Assembly (NCBI GenBank): GCA_958295815.1 | Contig: OY282374.1 | Coordinates: forward strand, 2,946,856-3,010,855 | Length of the DNA stretch: 64,000 bases | DNA from: Candidatus Poribacteria bacterium | Lineage (GTDB): Bacteria; Poribacteria; WGA-4E; WGA-3G | Direction: 5' to 3' | Shown: positions 25,618 through 32,661 of the stretch, piece after piece | Position numbering within the stretch: the first letter of the stretch is position 1 | Layout of the letters: the number at the start of each line of letters is the position of its first letter | The notes under the pieces: model-generated | Seen by the model: only the letters and a program-made list of their open reading frames with translations | The model's database searches: none | Told to the model about the DNA's origin: nothing | Position numbers and translations under genes: made by a program

Positions 25618-26949
25618 ATGAAATTTAAGATTCCGAGCATAATACTTGGAATACTACTATTAGCAGCATCATTTTGCTTTGGTCACGGTGATGAAGATGT
25701 CTCAGAGGACGTAGAGGCGGTAAAGTCAACCGGTTACTGGATCTACAATGATCTCGATCAAGGGTTTGCCGAAGCAGAGAAGACGGGAGAACCTTTGCTC
25801 ATCGTTTTTCGGTGAGTGCCGTGAGAGTCCTGCCAAGGCTTCGACGAACAGGTTGTTCGTCACGATAAACAGATTAAAGATTTGATGGAGCAGTTCGTGC
25901 GTGTCCGTATGGTGCAAGGTAACGGTATGGACCTATCGCTGTTCCAATTTGATTACGATCTCACCTTCGCTGCATTTTTTATGAACGCTGATAAAACCAT
26001 CTATGGACGTTTCGGCACACGTGCTGAATACGAAAATGCTGCGAAAGATATTTCAATTGAAAGCTTCAAACAGGCACTTGAAGCCGCACTCGCATTACAT
26101 GCGGGATACCCAGAAAACAAGGCAGTTTTAGCCGCGAAGACGGGACCTGAACCCATAAAGAAGACGCCAGAGGCATTCCCTGCACTGTTGCGTTATTCGT
26201 CGACTTTGGATTTTAATAGTAGCATTGATCGACAATGTATCCACTGCCATCAGATTGGCGAGGCGCAGCGGGAGATCCATTGGTACGACCGGAAGGCGGT
26301 TCCAGACGCAGTATTGTATCCGTTTCCGATGCCAGATGTTTTGGGATTGCATTTTTCAGCAAAGCATCGTGCGAAGATTAGTAAAATCGCGTCTGGCTCG
26401 TCTGCTGAGAGAGACGGTTTCCGTCGTGCTGATGAAATCCTGACGCTTGACGGGCAGCCGATTATCTCTATTGCCGATGTGCAGTGGGTTTTGCACCGAG
26501 CACCGGAAGACACAACATTGCCAGCAACAGTAGATCGGCATGGAGAGCAAATTAACCTGACGCTTACGCTCAATCCGGGTTGGCGGAAGGGAAGCGACAT
26601 CTCTTGGCGCACAACGACAGGCGAACTACGTCTTGTGGCACTCGGTGGTATGGTTCTTAAAGACCTATCTGATGCTGAACGTCAACGCAAGGGTATTGGT
26701 GAAACGGAAATGGCATTGAACGTTGAGACTGTCAGCCGTCGTGAGAGACGGTCAAGCAGTCAGACGAATGCGCAAAGAGCAGGTATCCGTCGAGGCGACA
26801 TTATCGTTAGTTACGGTGACCGCACTGACCGGTTAACGGAAAGCGGTATCATCGGTTATGTGCTACAAGAAAAGCCTCAAGCGAAGACTTTACCGATAAA
26901 ACTTCTGCGGAATGGAGAGCAGGTTGCGGTAGAGCTTTCACTTGAATAA
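25618..26949 (+). CDS. Probable selenoprotein: exported thioredoxin-like UxxU domain, CxxCH motif and two PDZ domains
   Basis: ATG 25618 has an AAAGGAGA ribosome binding site. The frame runs to 26949 (443 residues) but contains two TGA codons, at 25813-25815 and 25822-25824. Reading both as selenocysteine gives LLIVFR-U-VP-U-ESC, a UxxU (U66, U69) where a thioredoxin-like CxxC is expected. The frame then continues GFDEQVVRHDKQIKDLM without further stops. A hairpin at 25843-25861 has bacterial SECIS features. Domains: signal peptide (1-21), thioredoxin-like (about 45-165), CIHCH haem-type motif (207-211), PDZ (about 238-310), and a second PDZ (about 366-443). Alternatives are a pseudogene with two nonsense changes, or two separate ORFs; the exact CxxC spacing argues against both. 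Role inferred: periplasmic thiol/selenol redox. Confidence 0.82.
25843..25861 (+). promoter_or_regulatory. SECIS-like hairpin downstream of two UGA codons
   Basis: Arms GACGAACA (25843-25850) and TGTTCGTC (25854-25861) form a perfect 8-bp stem with a GGU apical loop. The loop begins 26 nt after the second UGA and 35 nt after the first, both inside the distance I recall for bacterial SECIS elements (about 16-37 nt), and G occupies the first loop positions as required. Confidence 0.7.
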
Positions 26950-27008
26950 TTTAAAAACGGGAAATCCACGGATTGGATAATCCGAGAACTTCCCTAATGT
27001 GTTAAAAT

Positions 27009-27046
27009 CGAGGGGTGCGGAAGATTGGACTCTTAGCACCCCTTCG
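27009..27046. repeat. Long-loop hairpin between the selenoprotein and DUF3500 genes
   Basis: TCGAGGGGTGC pairs with GCACCCC-T-TCGA across a 17-base loop (one bulged T). There is no T-run after it, so it is not a classical terminator; it may stabilise or process the upstream transcript. Confidence 0.45.
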
Positions 27047-27144
27047 ATCCAACCTGTTTATTGTATCATAAACTAAAACTAATATTATAAATTTTATCAC
27101 AGCATATTTCGGCTTACAAGTTACGCAAAAATAAAAGGATTTGC

Positions 27145-28398
27145 ATGTTACACAAAATTCTACTCACATTTACTGTACTGTTCATACTAAGTATAGTAAC
27201 ACTCAATATTATCGATATACCCACTGTTGAAGCAGAGAATACAGAAAAGATTGCTGAGATCTCTACAAAACCGTCAATTGTTGCTTTGTCGAGTGTTATG
27301 AATAGTTTCCGTGGATCGTTGAACAGCGATTTGCTTACTGCTGCCTCTTTCCCACTTGGGCATAAAGAATCTTACTGCTGGACGAATTTTCCACCGGCTA
27401 TGGGTGGAGATCGCGGCGGCATCCGTTTTGGTAGATTGTCCACTGAACAGTTGACATTTTTCTATAATGTTTTGGATGCATTTTTGAGTGACGACGGTTA
27501 TACCAAAGTCTCTCTCATTACAAAAGATGTTGAAACGCACCTTAGCACAATTAGACCCGGTTTTTGGGATCCGAATGACTATCATATTGCTTTATTTGGG
27601 AATCCAGAGACAGATGGATCGTGGGGTTTCCAGTTAGATGGACATCATTTAGCACTCAACTTTTTGGTACATGGCGATGAAGTCTCTATTGTTCCTGCCT
27701 TCATCGGAAGCGAACCTGCGACCATCAATGGTATTGAGGTACTTGATGACGAAAGAGGCAACGCTTTTGCATTAATGAGCAGTCTCGACGAAAGGCAGAG
27801 AGAGAGTGCCATTCAAACAGGTCGACGTGGACTTCAAGTGGGTGCTGGCAGATCGGTGGACCCATTCCTGAATTACGATTACTCCGATTTTGTGGGTATT
27901 GGTTTGAAGGCATCAGAGATGAGCGATACTCAAAAAGAAAACCTTCGGAACTTGATTAAGACGTATGTCTATAACCTTGAAACTGAGTTTGCGGATATCT
28001 GGATGACTGATATAGATGCTGGTATTGACGACACCTATTTCGTCTGGATTGGTGGGACCACCACAGACGATCAGATTTACTACCGTGTTTTCAATCCGGC
28101 TGTCTGGATCGAATACAACAATGAAGGCGGCGTCGGTGGTGGTGGACGCGGTCGCGGTGGCAGAGGTGGACGCGATAGAGGTGATCAGGACGGTGGCTCT
28201 CGTGGTAGGGGTTTGGATCACATCCATTCTATTACCCGATCGCCGAATGGAAAAGACTACGGTATCTTTGCTCTGAATCACGGTCCCAAGACACTCTTAG
28301 AACATTACACCCTTGAAGATCATCACAAAATGAGCGAGAAGTTATTTGATTATAGCATCACGGGTTTGCGAGATGCTGAACAGAAGGAGGAACATTAA
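27145..28398 (+). CDS. Exported DUF3500 protein with Gly/Arg-rich insert
   Basis: 417 residues. A signal peptide (about 1-30) is followed by a DUF3500 domain, recognisable from NFPPAMGGDRGGIRFGRLS (mid N-terminus), GSWGFQLDGHHLALNFLVHGD and EPATINGIEVLDDERGNAFALMSSLDERQRE. The C-terminal DIDAGIDDTYFVWIGG and DHIHSITRSPNGKDYG complete the family pattern. Between them, residues about 334-356 form an RGG-like run (GGGGRGRGGRGGRDRGD) that is not part of the usual domain. The biochemical role of DUF3500 is unknown. The stop TAA overlaps the ATG of the methyltransferase (TAATG) with AGGAGG just before it, so the two are translationally coupled. Confidence 0.85.
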   Translation: MLHKILLTFTVLFILSIVTLNIIDIPTVEAENTEKIAEISTKPSIVALSSVMNSFRGSLNSDLLTAASFPLGHKESYCWTNFPPAMGGDRGGIRFGRLSTEQLTFFYNVLDAFLSDDGYTKVSLITKDVETHLSTIRPGFWDPNDYHIALFGNPETDGSWGFQLDGHHLALNFLVHGDEVSIVPAFIGSEPATINGIEVLDDERGNAFALMSSLDERQRESAIQTGRRGLQVGAGRSVDPFLNYDYSDFVGIGLKASEMSDTQKENLRNLIKTYVYNLETEFADIWMTDIDAGIDDTYFVWIGGTTTDDQIYYRVFNPAVWIEYNNEGGVGGGGRGRGGRGGRDRGDQDGGSRGRGLDHIHSITRSPNGKDYGIFALNHGPKTLLEHYTLEDHHKMSEKLFDYSITGLRDAEQKEEH

Positions 28399-28961
28399 TG
28401 TTAGACGTGGTTTTAGCAAAAGTTGAGGAACAGTGTCGGGAAGAACGTGTCCCGATGTTGGGACCTGATAAGGCGCAATTGCTCGCCAGCTGCGTTGAAA
28501 AAGCGAAGCCGTCTTTGATTGTAGAGTGTGGAACAGCCATAGGTTATTCTGGGCTGTGGATATTACGTGTGCTAAAATCATTAGGCACAGGACGTTTGAT
28601 AACAGTGGAAATTGAGGATACCAACGCGCATCGAGCACGTGCAAATTTCGAGGAAGCTGGCGTGGCAGATCTTGTTGATTCCCGCATTGGCGATGCCTCA
28701 GAGGTCCTGAAAACCATCCAAGTGCCTGTGGATTTTCTGTTTCTTGACAATAACAAAGACGGCTACTATTCCTGTTTTCAAGCCATTGAACCGCACCTAA
28801 CGAATCCGGCAACGATTGTCGCGGACAACGTCGGTAGAGCGGATCAAATGGCTGATTATTTAGAGCATGTCCGTTCACAGTATGAATCTGAAACACATTG
28901 GTTTGAAAGTCGGCGACCCGGTAGGCGTGACGGTATGGAAGTTAGTATCTATCGTTGCTGA
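28398..28961 (+). CDS. Class I SAM-dependent O-methyltransferase-like protein
   Basis: 187 residues, close to the size of the catechol/caffeoyl-CoA O-methyltransferase group. SAM-binding motif I is LIVECGTAIGYSGLWI (about 40-55), the acidic ribose-binding residue is in LITVEIED, and PVDFLFLDNNKDGYYSCFQAIEPHL corresponds to the metal/substrate strand (usually FIDADK; here LDNNK). A late IVADNVGRADQM matches the D-N metal ligand pair of the family. Substrate unknown. It starts within the stop codon of the DUF3500 gene and shares its SD, so the two products may act together. Confidence 0.83.
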   Translation: MLDVVLAKVEEQCREERVPMLGPDKAQLLASCVEKAKPSLIVECGTAIGYSGLWILRVLKSLGTGRLITVEIEDTNAHRARANFEEAGVADLVDSRIGDASEVLKTIQVPVDFLFLDNNKDGYYSCFQAIEPHLTNPATIVADNVGRADQMADYLEHVRSQYESETHWFESRRPGRRDGMEVSIYRC

Positions 28962-28989
28962 TATGCGCGGTTAGAAACCTTGCCTAGCG

Positions 28990-29045
28990 AGTGCGGAAGT
29001 CGTAACTTCTTCCGTGTTCACATATTTTTCGGCTTTACAATAATA
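28990..29045. repeat. Hairpin and GGCTTTAC repeat fragment
   Basis: GGAAGT and ACTTC arms lie near 28998-29015. A GGCTTTACAATAA fragment (29033-29045) resembles the ends of the MITE at 61901-62018. The region follows the methyltransferase stop. Confidence 0.4.
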
Positions 29046-29210
29046 AACAAAGGTGTTCATACATAATCTTGTAAAATACTATGAGGCAGAATAAATTAAC
29101 CGATTACAATAGGTGATACGGCAAACAAAATATGGGTGAAATGCCCAATCTCTATAGTGCTACGCAAAATAATTAGGAACATCTTGAAAATAAATTAAGA
29201 GGAATATATA

Positions 29211-30233
29211 ATGAAACAATATTACGTCTCAGTTGCCAGATGGAATTGGTTATTTAGCATTTTATGCGTTTTCATTTTGATAAATAGTGTCAACGCCGAA
29301 GAGTGGATTCAAAAAGCTGATATGCCAATTCCTCGACTTTTTTTCTCAGTATCTGCTATTGACAACGAGATTTATGTTATCGGTGGAATGCTCGCCGATC
29401 CGCTCGACGTGGTTGATGCTTATATCCCAGAAACAGATAAATGGGTTCAGAAAGCGAGCCTACCATCTGCACGAGCGGGCATCGTCACTTGCGAAGTTGA
29501 TGGGAAAATTTATGCTATTGGGGGTTGGGATTCTCAAAATCCTGCTCTTGGAACAGTTGAAGAATATGACCCGACTACGGACACATGGACACAAAAAGCT
29601 GATATGCCTACACCACGCTCGTTTTTTGCAGCCGTTGTTCTCGGAGGTAAAATCTACGCCATCGGTGGAGTCGATCAAAATGTCGGTCCCGTGTTATCGG
29701 CTGTTGAAGAATATGATCCGGTAACGGATATATGGACACAAAAAGTTGATATGGTAAATCCTCGCTCCGGAATGGCTGCAGCAACCGATGGAAAAAAAAT
29801 ATATATCATTGGCGGGACCTCAGCTGTGCAAGGTCCTGTTCTAAAAACCGTTGAAGAATATGACCCGTTGACTGATACTTGGTCCGAGAAAGCAGATATG
29901 ACAACACAGCGAACCGCTTTAGCAGTCGCGGTAGTGGATTCAAAAATTTATGTGATCGGAGGCACATCAGTAGTGCAAGGTCCGGGACTCGCAACCGTTG
30001 AAGTATATGAACCAATCACCGACACATGGGAAGAAGGCACGGAAATGCCAACATCGAGAGTTTTCTTAGATGCTGGCACTGCAAGGAATAAAATCTATGC
30101 AATTGGCGGGGTCGTTGAAGGCTTAGGTCCTGTGATTCTTCCAACTGTTGAGGAATTCACCCCGCATGGACTGAACGTAGCGGCATTGGGTAAATCTCTC
30201 ACGTTCTGGGGAAAAATTAAAAAAGAGAATTAG
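29211..30233 (+). CDS. Exported Kelch-repeat beta-propeller protein
   Basis: 340 residues. A signal peptide (1-29, ending NSVNA) is followed by six Kelch motifs of about 50 residues, each with an ADMPxPR or similar segment, a KIYAIGG double glycine and a VEEYDPxTDTWxxKADM strand. This is enough for one six-bladed propeller. No enzymatic motif. DNA of the middle repeats is similar, indicating duplication. The last residues, ALGKSLTFWGKIKKEN, resemble the tail found on three LamG proteins in this window (K-x5-W-[AG]-x-[LIV]-K). It may be a cell-surface or periplasmic recognition protein. Confidence 0.88.
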   Translation: MKQYYVSVARWNWLFSILCVFILINSVNAEEWIQKADMPIPRLFFSVSAIDNEIYVIGGMLADPLDVVDAYIPETDKWVQKASLPSARAGIVTCEVDGKIYAIGGWDSQNPALGTVEEYDPTTDTWTQKADMPTPRSFFAAVVLGGKIYAIGGVDQNVGPVLSAVEEYDPVTDIWTQKVDMVNPRSGMAAATDGKKIYIIGGTSAVQGPVLKTVEEYDPLTDTWSEKADMTTQRTALAVAVVDSKIYVIGGTSVVQGPGLATVEVYEPITDTWEEGTEMPTSRVFLDAGTARNKIYAIGGVVEGLGPVILPTVEEFTPHGLNVAALGKSLTFWGKIKKEN

Positions 30234-30261
30234 AATTTCATGTAACGAGCGTTAAAAATAT

Positions 30262-30288
30262 GTAGGTGCGCTTTGCAAGCGAACCTCC
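30262..30288. repeat. Dispersed hairpin fragment
   Basis: GTAGGTGCGCTTTGCAAGCG followed by AACCTCCT is a variant of the GGTGCGG/CCGCACC family. It lies between the Kelch and DUF5916 genes. Confidence 0.45.
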
Positions 30289-30322
30289 TAACGAGAAACT
30301 ACTAATAAGGAGACGCTTACCT

Positions 30323-32560
30323 ATGATGACACATTTCACTACTGACTGTAAACTGCGACCATTTGTGCGAAGCGTCAATTTTTTTCTTTTACTCTGGATG
30401 TGCATCCTATTCATTCCACACGGTGTCGATGCGCACACCGAACGCGAGTTACCACGGATGACAGCACACCGAACTGCTGAGGAAATCAAGATCGATGGAA
30501 TTCTCGACGAACCTGTTTGGCAAACTGTAGAACCGATCCGTCAGTTATATCAGATCCAACCCGACCAAGGCGAACCAGCGACAGAACCGTCCGAAGTGCG
30601 AATTATGTATGATGACAAAAAACTGTACTTCGGATTTATTTTTTTCGATGAGATGGATAAGATCGTTGCTAATGACATGCGTCGAGACTCTTCAGGTTTG
30701 CGATCCAATGACTACGGTTTTCTGTTATTAGATACTTATAACGATAGGCGAAATGCTGTTTTCTTTCGGTTTACTCCGGTCGGCGGAATGGAAGACACGG
30801 CGGTATCTAACAGCGGTGGTAGTCTCAATACAAGCTGGGATATTGTATGGGAGTGCCGTTGTAGAATTAACGAAGACAATTGGACAGTGGAAATCGCCAT
30901 TCCGTTCAGCCAACTCCGTTTTGAACGAAGCGATTCGATGGATTGGGGTATAAATTTCGGGCGGGAAATTGCACGAAAACAAGAAATTGACGCATGGAAT
31001 GAGGCTCCGAAGACGTATGGTGGACTGGCAAAGTATCGCACTGCATACTTCGGCACACTTGAAGGAATAAAGGGTATTACACCGTCAAGCAATCTGGAAT
31101 TGCTACCTTATGTATCACCGGGAGCAAGTTACGGATCGTCAACAGAGGAAACTGAAGGTGTCTTTGAAGGTGGCTTGGACTTAAAATATGGTGTAACACC
31201 AAACCTGACTGCAGATCTGACCATTAACACCGATTTTGCTCAAGTAGAGGCTGACCAAGAGCAGGTGAATCTTACTCGTTTTAGTCTCTTTTTCCCGGAG
31301 CAGCGTCCATTTTTTTTGGAAGGTGCGAGTATCTTTGATGTAGGGATTCCACGTCCAAGTTTCCGCAGACCACCGCCTTTATTGCTCTTTTATAGCCGTC
31401 GTATTGGGCTTGCGAAAGGACGTGCTATTCCCATTCTCGGCGGTGGTAAAATGACTGGAAAAATAGGTCCATACGGTATAGGAATTCTGAATGTGTTAAC
31501 GAACCCGTTTAAGAGTGACGAGTTTGTTATAGGGCAACCCCAAGTCGATGAACCTCGAACAAACTACTCGGTGGTTCGGGTGAATCGAGACATTTTAGCG
31601 GGATCAACCGTCGGAGGAATCCTTATCCACAAGCAAGACACTGATGCATATAATCACACAGCAGGACTTGATTTTTCGTATCGTCCGACGCGAGAGATTA
31701 ATGTTCAAGGGTTGTGGTCCCGGACCTTTGAAGAGGAAGTTTCGGGAAATAGTAACGCCTTCTATATTGGTGGCGATTGGCGGACGAACCTGTTTCGAGC
31801 TAATGGCTCATACACAGACATTGGCGAAGACTTTAATCCTGAAGTTGGTTATATTCGACGCACGGGCGTCCGTCAATTTCGAGGAGATGCGAGTTATACC
31901 CCGTGGCCCGACAAATTTGGCATTCGCGAAATTCAGATCGGACCAGAAATCGATCTTGTTCTGACACAAGAGTTCGAGTTGGAAACCCAAGAGATAACCT
32001 TTGACACGCAATTCGAGTTTGAAACGGGTGATGACATTGGGTTCCAAGTCAAGAACACAATAGAAAATCTTGATCAGAATTTTCGGGTTCAAGGGGTGAG
32101 CATTCCAGCTGAGGATTACAATTTTACATCGTTTCAGGTATCTGCCCGGACGAGTAGCAGTCGGATGATCGCTGGACAACTGCAAGTGGAATTCGGCGAG
32201 TTTTATAGTGGCACGAGACGTGGTTTCTTAATAGATGCGACCGCCAGACCAACTGCCCGTCTGAGTATAGAACCGTTCATTGAATTTAACCGGATTACGT
32301 TACCGGATGAGGAATTCGATGCCAATGCTTTTGGGGGACGGGTCAGCTATTCATTCTCAACTACGCTTTTCACGAAGTTGTTTACGCAATGGAGTACCGA
32401 TAGGGACATGTTCTCCACCAACTTCTTGGTTAATTACATCTATCGTCCCGGTAGCGATTTCTACCTTGTCTTTGACCAGAGTTATGACACCCGTGACGGG
32501 GGAGTCAAACTTCTCGGTTGGACTGTTGTTGGGAAATTGACGTATTGGTGGAATCTGTAA
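30323..32560 (+). CDS. CBM9-like/DOMON plus DUF5916 outer-membrane protein
   Basis: About 745 residues. After a signal peptide (roughly 1-37, hydrophobic core VNFFLLLWMCILFI) comes a carbohydrate-binding module of the CBM9/DOMON type (AHRTAEEIKIDGILDEPVW; EVRIMYDDKKLYFGFIFFD; WTVEIAIPFSQLRF). A DUF5916 barrel follows (INTDFAQVEADQEQVNLTRFSLFFPEQRPFFLEGASIF), with alternating beta strands ending in a terminal aromatic, LTYWWNL, as expected of an outer-membrane beta-barrel. Function unknown; the family is common in Bacteroidetes and sponge-associated bacteria and is often mislabelled as hydrolase. ATG 30323 is chosen because AAGGAG lies 10 bases upstream; the frame is open further 5' through a repeat. 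Confidence 0.85.
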   Translation: MMTHFTTDCKLRPFVRSVNFFLLLWMCILFIPHGVDAHTERELPRMTAHRTAEEIKIDGILDEPVWQTVEPIRQLYQIQPDQGEPATEPSEVRIMYDDKKLYFGFIFFDEMDKIVANDMRRDSSGLRSNDYGFLLLDTYNDRRNAVFFRFTPVGGMEDTAVSNSGGSLNTSWDIVWECRCRINEDNWTVEIAIPFSQLRFERSDSMDWGINFGREIARKQEIDAWNEAPKTYGGLAKYRTAYFGTLEGIKGITPSSNLELLPYVSPGASYGSSTEETEGVFEGGLDLKYGVTPNLTADLTINTDFAQVEADQEQVNLTRFSLFFPEQRPFFLEGASIFDVGIPRPSFRRPPPLLLFYSRRIGLAKGRAIPILGGGKMTGKIGPYGIGILNVLTNPFKSDEFVIGQPQVDEPRTNYSVVRVNRDILAGSTVGGILIHKQDTDAYNHTAGLDFSYRPTREINVQGLWSRTFEEEVSGNSNAFYIGGDWRTNLFRANGSYTDIGEDFNPEVGYIRRTGVRQFRGDASYTPWPDKFGIREIQIGPEIDLVLTQEFELETQEITFDTQFEFETGDDIGFQVKNTIENLDQNFRVQGVSIPAEDYNFTSFQVSARTSSSRMIAGQLQVEFGEFYSGTRRGFLIDATARPTARLSIEPFIEFNRITLPDEEFDANAFGGRVSYSFSTTLFTKLFTQWSTDRDMFSTNFLVNYIYRPGSDFYLVFDQSYDTRDGGVKLLGWTVVGKLTYWWNL

Positions 32561-32635
32561 GGGATAGGAGCAGTTAGGTGTCTGAATCGCGGATTTAGCA
32601 GATTACTCCGGTGTCCCTTCCCAGTAACGTGCGGG

Positions 32636-32661
32636 AACCCTGGTTGGAAACCGCACCTACC
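32636..32661. repeat. Dispersed repeat fragment (CCGCACCTAC type)
   Basis: GGTTGGAAACCGCACCTACC matches the hairpin family also present at 6361. It sits between the convergent DUF5916 and PEP-synthase-like genes. Confidence 0.45.

Noticed and set aside
25813..25824. Reading the two TGA codons as simple nonsense mutations of a pseudogene
   Set aside because: Both lie exactly where CxxC is expected, no other stop occurs in the frame, and a SECIS-like hairpin follows at the right distance; kept only as an alternative.
28342..28896. 184-codon frame on the minus strand opposite the methyltransferase
   Set aside because: The plus-strand frame has clear methyltransferase motifs and a coupled start; the minus frame is a shadow.
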